Shown here one piece after another: positions 26,844-35,433 of a DNA stretch of 64,000 nucleotides. Below the pieces are notes generated by a model. The model was not told the DNA's origin. It searched no databases and saw only the letters and a program-made list of their open reading frames with translations. The translations under genes and the position numbers were made by a program. Origin of the DNA: Bacillus sp. 103mf (lineage in GTDB: Bacteria > Bacillota > Bacilli > Bacillales > Bacillaceae_G); contig NZ_FPAF01000011.1 in the NCBI RefSeq assembly GCF_900116295.1, forward strand, positions 1-64,000, in the 5' to 3' direction. Each line of letters begins with the position of its first letter. The first letter of the stretch is position 1.

Positions 26844-28105
26844 GCTTTATGTCCTCCTAATAATGTGTTTTTGTATCTTGTAGTAGCGCTGTTTGTATAA
26901 GAAATTCCTCTTAAAATACTGTTTTTCCCAAACTTTGTACGTATTTCATCCATTACTTTCGTTAATTTCATTTCTTTTTCACGTTGTATTACATTATCAA
27001 AAAGCGAGAGTTGTTCTTCTCCCTCATTCACTAAATTTGTTAAAGAAAGACTTATTGATCTAATTGGTTCACCAGTGTATAGGTCATGTGAAAAATATGT
27101 ACAAATACGGTAAATATCCATTGTTAGATTGGTTGGTCGGCTTAAAGTGTGAGTTTTTTTGATACCACTACCATAAATTTTGCTGTAACCAACTGAAAAA
27201 TGAAGTGTTTGAGCGAGTTTGTTCAATTTTCTTAATCGATAACAGAATTCTTCAATATGTTCTAAAAGAACAATTGGAAATTCTTCTATTGAGTAATCCC
27301 TCATTAAAATTTGACTCTTACCAACAGAAGTTTTCGTTGGTACATATTTTTCAGAAATACGACTAAAATCAATCCCATTGCTATGAAGATGCATCTCTTC
27401 ACCAATGACACCAAAACTTTGTTTTAAGTATTTAAGAGGATAGTTAGCTAAATCTCCAATCGTATGTATTCCTTTTCGGTTTAATTTTAATTCTGTCTTA
27501 TGCGAAATTCCCCAAAACTTATGAAGGGGACGTATTGGCCACAATTTTATAGGCACATCTTCGTACTTCCAGTATGCAATACAGTCTTTGTTCTTCTTTG
27601 CTTCTATATCGAGAGCGACCTTGCTCATTAAAGGGTTAGGTCCAATTCCTATTGTGCATTCAATCCTAGTCCGTTCATAAATTTCACTTTTGAATTTTAG
27701 TGCAAATTCATACGGATCATTAGCAAACAAATGAATACTGTCTGTAATATCCATAAAAAATTCGTCAATTGAATACTGATGAAAATCCTCAATAGGAACA
27801 TATTGTAAAGCTAATTCAGTTATGTAATTTGAACATTTGATATAAGTTCCCATCATCGGATTGACTACGAGGATGTCTTTTTGACGTGGTAGTTCATATA
27901 GTCGAGCCATCTTCTTGATTCCTAATGCCTTTAATGGTGGAGTCGCAGCAAGGACAATTGAACCTTGTCTATTTACATCACCAACTACAGCAAGTTTAGT
28001 ATACAAAGGATCTAATCCCATTTTGATGCATGATACACTTGCATAAAAACTACGAAGATCTACACAAAAAATAATTCGATTAGGTAATAGCGAATAATCA
28101 TACAA
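26840..28105 (-). CDS. uvrX: UvrX-like Y-family DNA polymerase
   Basis: A protein of about 421 residues related to UmuC and Pol IV. The catalytic carboxylates are in FCVDLRSFYASV (near residue 15) and YSIDEFFMDIT (near 115). A thumb with helix-hairpin-helix (IHTIGDLANYPLKYLKQSFG) and a little-finger domain follow. It copies damaged DNA. The start is set at TTG 28105, seven bases after TTGGAG, which gives MYDYSLLPNR as in B. subtilis UvrX; a TTG at 28126 lacks a ribosome site. A LexA box lies upstream. With yolD it is probably cargo of the type B element. Confidence 0.85.
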   Translation of the reverse strand: MYDYSLLPNRIIFCVDLRSFYASVSCIKMGLDPLYTKLAVVGDVNRQGSIVLAATPPLKALGIKKMARLYELPRQKDILVVNPMMGTYIKCSNYITELALQYVPIEDFHQYSIDEFFMDITDSIHLFANDPYEFALKFKSEIYERTRIECTIGIGPNPLMSKVALDIEAKKNKDCIAYWKYEDVPIKLWPIRPLHKFWGISHKTELKLNRKGIHTIGDLANYPLKYLKQSFGVIGEEMHLHSNGIDFSRISEKYVPTKTSVGKSQILMRDYSIEEFPIVLLEHIEEFCYRLRKLNKLAQTLHFSVGYSKIYGSGIKKTHTLSRPTNLTMDIYRICTYFSHDLYTGEPIRSISLSLTNLVNEGEEQLSLFDNVIQREKEMKLTKVMDEIRTKFGKNSILRGISYTNSATTRYKNTLLGGHKA

Positions 28106-28148
28106 GGTAATTTCTCCAAATAACAAGAACGTTTGTGCTTATTGTACA

Positions 28149-28162
28149 CGAACCTATGTTCT
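28149..28162. promoter_or_regulatory. LexA (SOS) box
   Basis: CGAACCTATGTTCT contains GAAC-N4-GTTC, the Gram-positive LexA operator core, about 44 bases before the uvrX start. DNA damage should switch on uvrX-yolD. Confidence 0.8.
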
Positions 28163-28284
28163 TTTATAAAGGTTTTTTTTCATAAAAAAAGAGCAAGATC
28201 TTTTGATTTAGCTCAATTAATAATTGGAGGATTTTTACTGAGTACATGCATATATTTTAATTGTAAGCCATGGAAAGAGGAGTG

Positions 28285-28502
28285 ATGGCACAGCGATATA
28301 TCAATATGAATTTGATTTTTCTGTGATGTATAGCGACAGAGTAACAACTGTACAATTCACAACAGTTCCAGCACATTCATTAGAATTTGCAAAAGAAAAA
28401 TTAAAAACAGAAATTAAACGAAGAATAGATAATTGTGAAATTATGATTCATTCCGCAAGCTTGCAAGTTTCAGAAGACGAAAAGTATAATATTGTGATCT
28501 AA
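28285..28502 (+). pseudogene. Small gene broken by a duplicated AT dinucleotide
   Basis: AAGAGGAG precedes an ATG that reads MAQRY and then shifts frame. Removing one AT from CGATATATCAA restores an open frame of 71 residues: MAQRYQYEFDFSVMYSDRV, ending VSEDEKYNIVI. A terminator follows directly, so it was an independent gene. The family is not recognised; the product would be a small charged soluble protein. Confidence 0.55.
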
Positions 28503-28536
28503 ATCCTTTGAGAACCACCCAAGGGATTTTTTTATC
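28500..28536 (+). terminator. Terminator
   Basis: AATCCTTTG pairs with CAAGGGATT and is followed by a run of seven T. Confidence 0.75.
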
Positions 28537-28789
28537 CTTTATGTATTTAGTGTGGGTAGGACCCCATACCCATCAAGCTAATATTTTGAAGTATCCCCAA
28601 AACGAAAAAATGAACTGTCATAGACAACAGTAGCAACATAGATTTTTCGCTTTTAAATAAGGAATCTACTGAATTCTCTAAAAGTATGGAAAAATTCTAG
28701 ATATGTAAGAGATCAGAGGCTACTCTCTAGACATACTTTAAACTCTCAAGAATAATGAAGATGTACCTAAAAAGTGGGAGGCATCATAT

Positions 28790-29704
28790 ATGATAAATTT
28801 AAATGATTTGGAACCTGGCATTCGGACCTTGGTCGCTCAATTCATAGAGGCTGATCGACCTTCGGCAAGACAGCAGAGCTTTCATGAACGCCGACAAGGA
28901 TATTTGAATACAATTGATCTTGCCGGAGAAGCCATGCCTGTATGGAATATTATTGATCAAACAATTGACGGCTTACCGCTTCGTATTTATAAATCGTCGG
29001 ATCAACTCAATCTTCCTATTCTGATTTATTATCACGGTGGCTGTTTTGTCAGCGGCGATTTCGAAACTCATGATCGTCAAATGCGTCGGTTAGCTAACTT
29101 GAGTAAATCCCTCGTTATTGCCGTCGGTTACCGATTGGCACCGGAGCACGTTTATCCAGCCGCACACGACGATGCGGTTAAAGCTACATATATTGTCCGT
29201 CAGTATGCTTCGGCTTGGGGGGGAAATCCAGACAATATTACTCTCGCAGGTGACAGCGCAGGCGGACATCTTACTCTAGTTACTTGCCTTCGCCTTAAAA
29301 CGGAAGGCAAGTGGCTTCCCCAGCGACAAATTCTTATTTATCCGATGCTGGACGCGAACGGTTTAAGCAATAGTTATAAGGAATTTGGAGACGATTATTT
29401 GATTACTCGAGATATGTTGCTTAGTGGTTTTGAAGCCTATTTATCTAATCTGCCTTCCAATCATCCAGAAGCTAGTCCATTATATCGAGAAGATTTTACC
29501 GGTCTTCCAGAAACTCACATTTTAACAGCAGAATTTGATCCTCTTGTCGATGAAGGTGAGATGTTGTATCGCCGTTTACTAGAAGCAGGCGTAAAAGTAC
29601 AATGCCGTCGGTACCTCGGAGTAAACCACGGATTCTTTCAATTGGCTGGTATCAGTCCAGCTGGTAAGAAAGCGATTGAGGATGTTGCATCTATTGTCAG
29701 GTAG
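28790..29704 (+). CDS. Alpha/beta hydrolase, HSL-type esterase
   Basis: A 304-residue enzyme of the hormone-sensitive-lipase group. The oxyanion-hole motif is YYHGGCFVSG (near residue 80), the nucleophile elbow GDSAGGH (near 154), the acid EFDPLVDEG (near 247) and the histidine VNHGFFQL (near 280). It should cleave short acyl esters. No signal peptide is present, so it is cytosolic. GTGGGAGG lies upstream of the ATG. Its G+C content is a little above the surroundings. It is the passenger gene of IS231-type cassette 1. Confidence 0.85.
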   Translation: MINLNDLEPGIRTLVAQFIEADRPSARQQSFHERRQGYLNTIDLAGEAMPVWNIIDQTIDGLPLRIYKSSDQLNLPILIYYHGGCFVSGDFETHDRQMRRLANLSKSLVIAVGYRLAPEHVYPAAHDDAVKATYIVRQYASAWGGNPDNITLAGDSAGGHLTLVTCLRLKTEGKWLPQRQILIYPMLDANGLSNSYKEFGDDYLITRDMLLSGFEAYLSNLPSNHPEASPLYREDFTGLPETHILTAEFDPLVDEGEMLYRRLLEAGVKVQCRRYLGVNHGFFQLAGISPAGKKAIEDVASIVR

Positions 29705-29801
29705 GTACTATTTATTAAATTAAGGAATGAGATAACTCCTTAAAGCAAAAAAATACGCTATTCTTTTTGTAGAAATATACCGAAAGGATGGCGTTTTTAA
29801 T

Positions 29802-31233
29802 ATGAATTTATCGATTTCTGATGAACTACAATTATTTTCTAAAGAATTACAACGACATATGTCACCTGATGCTTTAGAGAAATTAGCTAGAGAAATAGGA
29901 TTTGTTCAACGAAAAAGTAAATATCGAGCACAAGATTTAGTGGCTCTTTGTGTTTGGCTAAGTCAGAACGTAGCGTATACTTCACTTACGCAATTATGTA
30001 GTTCGATTAGAAGCTAACACCGGTATTTCTATGAGTCCAGAAGGACTCAATCAACGTTTTAATTCTCAAGCTGTTCAGTTTTTACAACAGCTCTTAGCAC
30101 ATTTACTTCATCAACAATTTTGTTCTTCTAGCAAGATTCCAATTTTGTATACAAATTATTTTCGGCGTATTCGTATATTGGATTCTACCCACTTTCAAGT
30201 TCCAGATAAATTCTCTTCTACATACCAAGGTGCAGGAGGAAGTGGTCAAAATGCTGGTGTAAAAATTCAATTAGAGTATGATTTACTAAGTGGTCAGTTT
30301 CTACATGTTCATGTAGGCTCAGGAAAACACAATGATAAAACGTATGGATCTACTTGTTTAACATCTCTTCAATCGAACGATGTATGTATACGGGATTTAG
30401 GATACTTCGACTTAAAAGACCTATATACTATAGAAAAGTGTAATGCTTATTTTATTTCGAGATTAAAGCTCAATACACGTATATATCAGAAGAATAAAGA
30501 GCCTGAATACTTTCAAAATGGAACAATAAAAAAACACTCTGAGTACACCCAATTAGATATGGAGCAATTCATTGACCAATTACAGTCAGGTGAAACATAT
30601 GAAATTCCTGAAATTTACATTGGAATGTATCAAAAGCTTCCTGCAAGACTAATTCTGTATAAATTAACTGAAACGCAAATGAAACGTAGACAAAAGGATT
30701 TAGCCTCTAAAGAGCATAAGAAGCAAATTACCTATAAAGAACGCAGTAAGAGGCTTAGTGCAATTAACTTTTACATTACAAATATTCCTTTGGAATATCT
30801 CCCAAAGGAACAAGTATACGATTTTTACTCCTTACGCTGGCAAATTGAACTTATCTTTAAAACATGGAAATCATTTTTTCGTATTCATCACTGTAATTCT
30901 GTAAAATTAGAACGACTAGAATGTCACCTATACGGACAGTTAATAAGTATCCTTCTTTGTTCCTCCACCATGTTTCAAATGCGCCAATTACTCCTCATCA
31001 AGAAGAAGCGAGAATTAAGTGAGTATAAAGCAATTTATATCATAAAAGATTATTTTCAACCTATTTATCAATCCTTACAAAAAGGCACCCAAGAATTAAC
31101 AAAGATCCTCTTTCGTCTGTTCAATCTCTTACAGAAAAACGGACGAAAATCCCATAGGTATGAGAAGAAAACAGTCTTTGATATCTTGGGTGTCGTATAC
31201 AACTTTTCTATGTCTCACAATCATGTAGCATAA
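29802..31233 (+). pseudogene. IS231-family transposase (IS4 group), frameshifted
   Basis: A 476-codon transposase almost identical to the intact copy at 37728-39158, split by one extra T near 30002 (TGTAGTTCGATTAGA against TGTAGTCGATTAGA). Frame 1 covers 29802-30017. The rest is open to 31233 and keeps the DDE residues (ILDSTHFQVPD, IRDLGYFDLKD, and the YREK-like YSLRWQIELIFKTWK). A programmed shift is unlikely because no slippery heptamer is present. Confidence 0.9.
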
Positions 31234-31493
31234 TCCAAAAAATTGAAACCCGATAGGGTTTATTTGGTATGCAAATCTTTAAAGAACTTACACTGGATCT
31301 TTAGAAAAAAGAAAAATCACATGTGAAATTAAACTTATATAAGCTTAGCTTGATGGCGATGGGGTCCCACCCCATAGCTATCAAGCTAATATTTTGAAGT
31401 GTCCCCAAATTTTTCTTGAAAATAAGTTGGGGCTTTTGAAACAGAAAAGTATATTTTTAACTATGAAAACTACGATGAATTTTTCCTTTTTTC

Positions 31494-32663
31494 CTACTTG
31501 CTAAATTCAGCAAGTAAAATATTTTTAAAAGGATTAGGACTGTCAGTTCTACCCAAACTATTCCAATTGACGACCAACGTATGCTTGCCTCCAAGTTTAC
31601 CTCCAACAAGAGTAGTAAACCCTAGAATGCCACCTGTGTGTCCCCATATCGAGACACCGCTTGGAAGCTTAGTTTCATAGATTCCAAGACCATATCCATC
31701 GATTCCTTCTTTTCCTGTAGGAACTGTAGTAAGCATTTGTTTTAGTTGCTGTTCTTTCAGTAATTTGCCACCGAGCAAGTAAGAGAAGAATTTGTTTAAG
31801 TCGTCAGCAGTAGAAATCATATCTCCAGCAGAGCTACCTGCACTTGGGTTATAATAAGTAACGTCTTTTAGCTCACTTGCTCCGTCTGGTTGGACATATC
31901 CACGGGCATGGTTAGTGCCTGGAATAACACTTGAGTTGCCTGGTAGGAATGTATTCGACAATTCAAGTGGTTCAATAATCCGATTTTCAATCTCTTCCGC
32001 ATAGCTGTTTCTGGTTACTTTTTCAATAAGAATGCCCAGTAATACGTATCCTGTGTTTGAATAAGACCAGCCATCTCCTGGGGCAAAGTCTGGAGGCAGA
32101 GAAACCCCCATCTTCACTAACTCTTCAGCCGTATACGATTTTTTTGTATCCGTAAAATCAGCGTCTTTTGACCTTGAGTATTCAGCGATACCACTTGTAT
32201 GGTTCAATATCTGCCGGATAGTAATCTTGTTACCATCATATCCATTTCCTTGAATGACACCAGGCAACCAGTTTTCGATGTAGTCGTCTAGATTCAGGCG
32301 ATTCTCTCCAGCTAATTGAAGTACAACTGTTGCGGTGAACGTCTTCGTCACACTCCCAATGCGAAAGCGAAAATCTGTTTTCATTGGTTTCTTGGTTCTC
32401 AGATCCGCTATCCCAGCGGCATACCCCCACGTTTTTCCACCCTCAGAAGTTTTAGCAAGTATCCCCGGGTATCCAAGTTGCAATGTATCCCGCATTGCTT
32501 GCTTGACGGAAGTATGATCTCGTTGAGTATTTGTTTGTAACGAACTAGATACATTTTGAGTGGGCTCTGCTTTTACAATTGAGGTTGGTGTTGTATATAA
32601 CAGGGAACTTCCAGCTATTAAAAGGGCCAGACTTGCACATGTAATTTGACTACGTATTTTCAT
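31494..32663 (-). CDS. adp: Alkaline D-peptidase / D-stereospecific endopeptidase
   Basis: A secreted serine hydrolase of about 389 residues with a beta-lactamase/DD-peptidase fold. The signal peptide is KIRSQITCASLALLIAGSSL, the catalytic SxxK is SVTKTF (near residue 85), the tyrosine motif YSNTGY (near 180) and the third motif GHTGG (near 340). The ATG at 32663 follows GAGGAG. The sequence matches the D-stereospecific endopeptidase gene known as the passenger of MIC231 in B. cereus, as far as memory allows. It cleaves peptides with D-amino acids outside the cell. Confidence 0.85.
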   Translation of the reverse strand: MKIRSQITCASLALLIAGSSLLYTTPTSIVKAEPTQNVSSSLQTNTQRDHTSVKQAMRDTLQLGYPGILAKTSEGGKTWGYAAGIADLRTKKPMKTDFRFRIGSVTKTFTATVVLQLAGENRLNLDDYIENWLPGVIQGNGYDGNKITIRQILNHTSGIAEYSRSKDADFTDTKKSYTAEELVKMGVSLPPDFAPGDGWSYSNTGYVLLGILIEKVTRNSYAEEIENRIIEPLELSNTFLPGNSSVIPGTNHARGYVQPDGASELKDVTYYNPSAGSSAGDMISTADDLNKFFSYLLGGKLLKEQQLKQMLTTVPTGKEGIDGYGLGIYETKLPSGVSIWGHTGGILGFTTLVGGKLGGKHTLVVNWNSLGRTDSPNPFKNILLAEFSK

Positions 32664-33095
32664 ATGGCATTCCTCTCCTCTATTCATATTGTATAAGTGT
32701 TTGCTTACTGTTCCTTACTTCCTGACAAGACTTAGGGAAAGGCCCTCACGCATATAGATTAAAGCCCCAGTACAAAGGTATCTATCAATACCAACAATTT
32801 GAGCCAGTTAAATCTCCATCCCTTCTATAACAAAATTATTCAAAGGTATGAAAGCATATTATGTACCCTTAGTTATTGTTAGGATTAACACAACATGAGA
32901 CATAGCCCCAACCCATATTTTACTTTATTTATCCATGATATGTATTGAGAAAGAATATAAATTCGAATCCTTTCCGTACCCCAACTATTGATCGTTTTTT
33001 TCACCTATTATAATTAGTTATTTAGAATTTCATAATAAAAAACTGTAAAAAAATAACGAGTCCCTTAACGAACAGGAAGTGGTTTAAAAATATGT

Positions 33096-33133
33096 CTAAA
33101 CGCACAATTATCTTTTTTTGATATGGTGACCCC
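33096..33133. repeat. 38-bp Tn3-family-like terminal repeat, type B right (interior to the left)
   Basis: On the reverse strand it reads GGGGTCACCATATC...GTGCGTTTAG, the inverted partner of 26115-26152. Its outer 11 bases TATGGTGACCC (33122-33132) are the target of an IS231-type left end. The rest of the 32664-33095 gap holds nothing recognised. Confidence 0.75.
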
Positions 33134-33300
33134 ATCGCCATCAAGCTAAGATAAGTGTATATACCCAAAACAAGTAAAAAGAAAATTTCATGCAATTAAG
33201 CGCTTATTAGCATCTTTCATACTGAAAGATGTTATTTTCTATTTTGTTATGTTGTTTTACGACATATGTCGTGTTACGATATTGTTCAGGGGGTGAAAAA

Positions 33301-33630
33301 ATGGATAAAGAGATGATGAAAGGAAGTATTGATATACTTGTGCTCTCTATAATTTCTCACCATGATACTTATGGTTATGAAATTATTCAAAAACTTAAAG
33401 AACAAAGCAATGACGTTTACCATATGAGTCAAGGTACACTATATCCAGCACTCAAACGAATGGAACAAAAGAAGTTGATTGAATCTTACTGGGGAGAATC
33501 AGAAACAGGAATGAAGAGAAAATTTTACTCGATTACTGTGGCTGGCAAGCAGGAACTAGAGAAGAAATTGGATTATTGGGGACAAATCACTGCACTTATT
33601 CAAGCTTGCAGGAAAGGGGACTTCGCATGA
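33301..33630 (+). CDS. PadR-family regulator
   Basis: A 109-residue short-type PadR protein: MDKEMMKGSIDILVLSIISH opens the winged helix, and SQGTLYPALKRMEQKKLIES is the recognition region. The ATG at 33301 follows GGGGGTG by about six bases. The stop overlaps the next start (ATGA). PadR genes of this length usually repress the membrane protein gene that follows. Confidence 0.85.
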   Translation: MDKEMMKGSIDILVLSIISHHDTYGYEIIQKLKEQSNDVYHMSQGTLYPALKRMEQKKLIESYWGESETGMKRKFYSITVAGKQELEKKLDYWGQITALIQACRKGDFA

Positions 33631-34355
33631 AAGATTTTGAAAATTACATAGAATGTATTGTGGAAAATACTAATCTAGATAGGTCATCCCGAGACGAGCT
33701 GGCTTTAGAATTACTTGATCATCTCACTAGTTTAAAAGAAGAATATATTAAAAAAGGGATGTCTATTGAGCAAGCAAAACAAATGGCGATACAACATTTT
33801 GGAGAACCAAATTCTATTGGAGGGGAGCTTCAAAAATCTATTTTTCCATATGAAAAATTCATAAAGCGTTCTGTATGGTCTTTATTTGTTGCTTATATAT
33901 TGTTCTTTATTTGGTATCAGTACTTAGGAAATGGCTTTGGGCGTGAATGGTTTTTTGGGATTATTGAACAATTTTCAAGAAATCATGATGTAATGTGGTT
34001 GCTTCGCACTTTTATTGATATTACACCTTTCTATATGCTTTTTCTTCATAACAACATACCTGGTTATTGGATAGTTCATGCAGTTAAACCAATTATCTTA
34101 TTGATTCCATTGGGATTTTTAATTCCTATTCTATTTCATAGGTTCCGTTCTTCTAAAGCAGCTTTTATGCTCTTTGTTAAATTAACTTTAATCATTGAGT
34201 TGTTGTATATTGTCATGTTAGTAGGTACTTTTGACACTACTAGTATTATTTGTCATTTGGTTGGCCTCTTAGTTGGATTTATGGGATGGAAATTACTACA
34301 AAAACTGCAGGTTAAAAAATTCCTTACACCATCTAATATGAACTATGTGAAGTAA
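33627..34355 (+). CDS. HAAS-domain membrane protein with VanZ-like C-terminus
   Basis: A 242-residue protein. Residues 1-75 form a HAAS/permease-prefix domain (LALELLDHLTSLKEEYIKKG, MAIQHFGEPNSIGGEL), commonly paired with PadR regulators. About five membrane segments follow. The last part resembles VanZ (IPLGFLIPILFHRFRSSKAA, TLIIELLYIVMLVGTFDTTS, CHLVGLLVGFMGW), a family linked to glycopeptide and lipopeptide tolerance. The domain order HAAS plus VanZ is uncommon. It is translated together with padR and is cargo of cassette 2. Confidence 0.75.
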   Translation: MKDFENYIECIVENTNLDRSSRDELALELLDHLTSLKEEYIKKGMSIEQAKQMAIQHFGEPNSIGGELQKSIFPYEKFIKRSVWSLFVAYILFFIWYQYLGNGFGREWFFGIIEQFSRNHDVMWLLRTFIDITPFYMLFLHNNIPGYWIVHAVKPIILLIPLGFLIPILFHRFRSSKAAFMLFVKLTLIIELLYIVMLVGTFDTTSIICHLVGLLVGFMGWKLLQKLQVKKFLTPSNMNYVK

Positions 34356-34701
34356 AAATTTTATTGTGATTAATTCACAGAGGATCTTGGAACCAAATAA
34401 AAAATGTACAAGAATTTAATAATGGTTTGTCTTTATTATTCAGGTAGCATCACCTCTTTAGAAAACAGAAAAAATCTAGTTGAACGGACTTTTACTTAAT
34501 CTTAGGTTGATGGGCATGGGGTCCCACCCCATGCCCATCAACCTAATGTTTTAGATCACCCCCAAAACGAGAATTCTATTCATTTTTGACTACTGATAAG
34601 TGGGGGATGTTAACTACAAAACCCCTGACTGGAGTAGCGCCCCTATAATACGGATTTACAACGTTAAGTTGTTTATAGTATTAAATATGAATGAAATTTA
34701 G

Positions 34702-35433
34702 TTAGCTTTTCATTTTTCTCTTAAAGCCCCAAACAGCAATTAAGAAGATAATTATCGTATAGCCAACTACCCATAATAATGGTACAACAATATCTCTGTA
34801 CTCACCAGATAAAGCAAATCGTGTAGCATCAACTGCATGAGCAAATGGTAATGCATAACCGATTGTTTTAAAAGTACCACCAATTATATCTAACTTAAAC
34901 CAAGTTCCACTTAACCACGTTGTAAGATTTACGAATATCGCAAAAATCCCACCGACCTGTTTGTCAGTGAAGAACGTTCCGAGTAGTAAACCAAATCCAA
35001 TGTAAAGCGTTGCAATGATAACAAGCAGAAAACTAGCAAATATTACATTCGTACTAATAGATAAACCTAAGAAAAATGCAGAAATAAAACAAATAACAAT
35101 TTGAAGAAATACAACAGGTAATAGAGGGAGAGTATACCCAGCAATATAATCTGTCGCAGTCATAGGGGAAGCGAAAATTCTCATTAAAAACGAACTACTT
35201 TTATCCTTTCCAATCAGCATCCCTGAAAATAACGTAGCGAACGAAAAACTGAAAACAATCACTCCTGGTGTTAAGTTTTCTATGCTATAAAGTTCAAATG
35301 GCATATTTTTCTGCATGATTGAAAAAAGACACATGATAATAATCGGAAGTACAATCCCAAATACAAGTGTCAAAGGGTCTCGTAAAATCTCTTTACGATT
35401 ACGCGTAGCAAATGCTAAAGTTCTCATAGTCAA
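34702..35433 (-). CDS. ABC-2 type transporter permease
   Basis: A 243-residue permease with six membrane segments of the ABC-2 fold (LVFGIVLPIIIMCLFSI; GVIVFSFSFATLFSGML; LPLLPVVFLQIVICFI; FASFLLVIIATLYIGFGLLL; YALPFAHAVDATRF). It pairs with the ATPase gene just upstream, overlapping it by four bases. Drug or peptide export is likely from the family; substrate unknown. Last gene of the LytTR operon, carried in cassette 3. Confidence 0.85.
   Translation of the reverse strand: MTMRTLAFATRNRKEILRDPLTLVFGIVLPIIIMCLFSIMQKNMPFELYSIENLTPGVIVFSFSFATLFSGMLIGKDKSSSFLMRIFASPMTATDYIAGYTLPLLPVVFLQIVICFISAFFLGLSISTNVIFASFLLVIIATLYIGFGLLLGTFFTDKQVGGIFAIFVNLTTWLSGTWFKLDIIGGTFKTIGYALPFAHAVDATRFALSGEYRDIVVPLLWVVGYTIIIFLIAVWGFKRKMKS

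Larger units (their letters stand above)
28565..31361. mobile_element. IS231-type cassette 1: hydrolase plus transposase (transporter IS)
   Basis: The left end is CATACCCATCAAGCTAATATTT, like the ends of the bcr1-like elements. The right end is TTAGCTTGATGGCGATG at 31345-31361. The element is about 2.8 kb, against 1.65 kb for a plain IS231; the extra length is an alpha/beta hydrolase gene placed between the left end and the transposase. It is flanked by GGGTAGGACCC (28554-28564) and GGGTCCCACCC (31362-31372). IS231 relatives with passenger genes are known in this group. The transposase is frameshifted, so movement would need help in trans. Confidence 0.75.
31373..34518. mobile_element. IS231-type cassette 2: adp and padR-vanZ, composite
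   Basis: The left end is CATAGCTATCAAGCTAATATTT at 31373 and the right end is CTTAGGTTGATGGGCATG at 34518. It is flanked on both sides by the identical 11-bp sequence GGGTCCCACCC. No transposase is inside, so it fits a mobile insertion cassette (MIC231-type). An extra left end at 33133, placed in a type B transposon repeat, shows that at least two elements are fused: adp on the left and padR-vanZ on the right. Confidence 0.7.

Noticed and set aside
29990-30040. Programmed frameshift in the first IS231 transposase
   Set aside because: No slippery heptamer or stimulatory stem is seen, and the intact copy at 37728 has the same sequence with one T fewer.
31345-31390. Cassette junction palindromes read as ordinary Rho-independent terminators
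   Set aside because: No T run follows, the arms belong to two separate elements, and the centre is the 11-bp target-type spacer. They may still stop transcription as a side effect.
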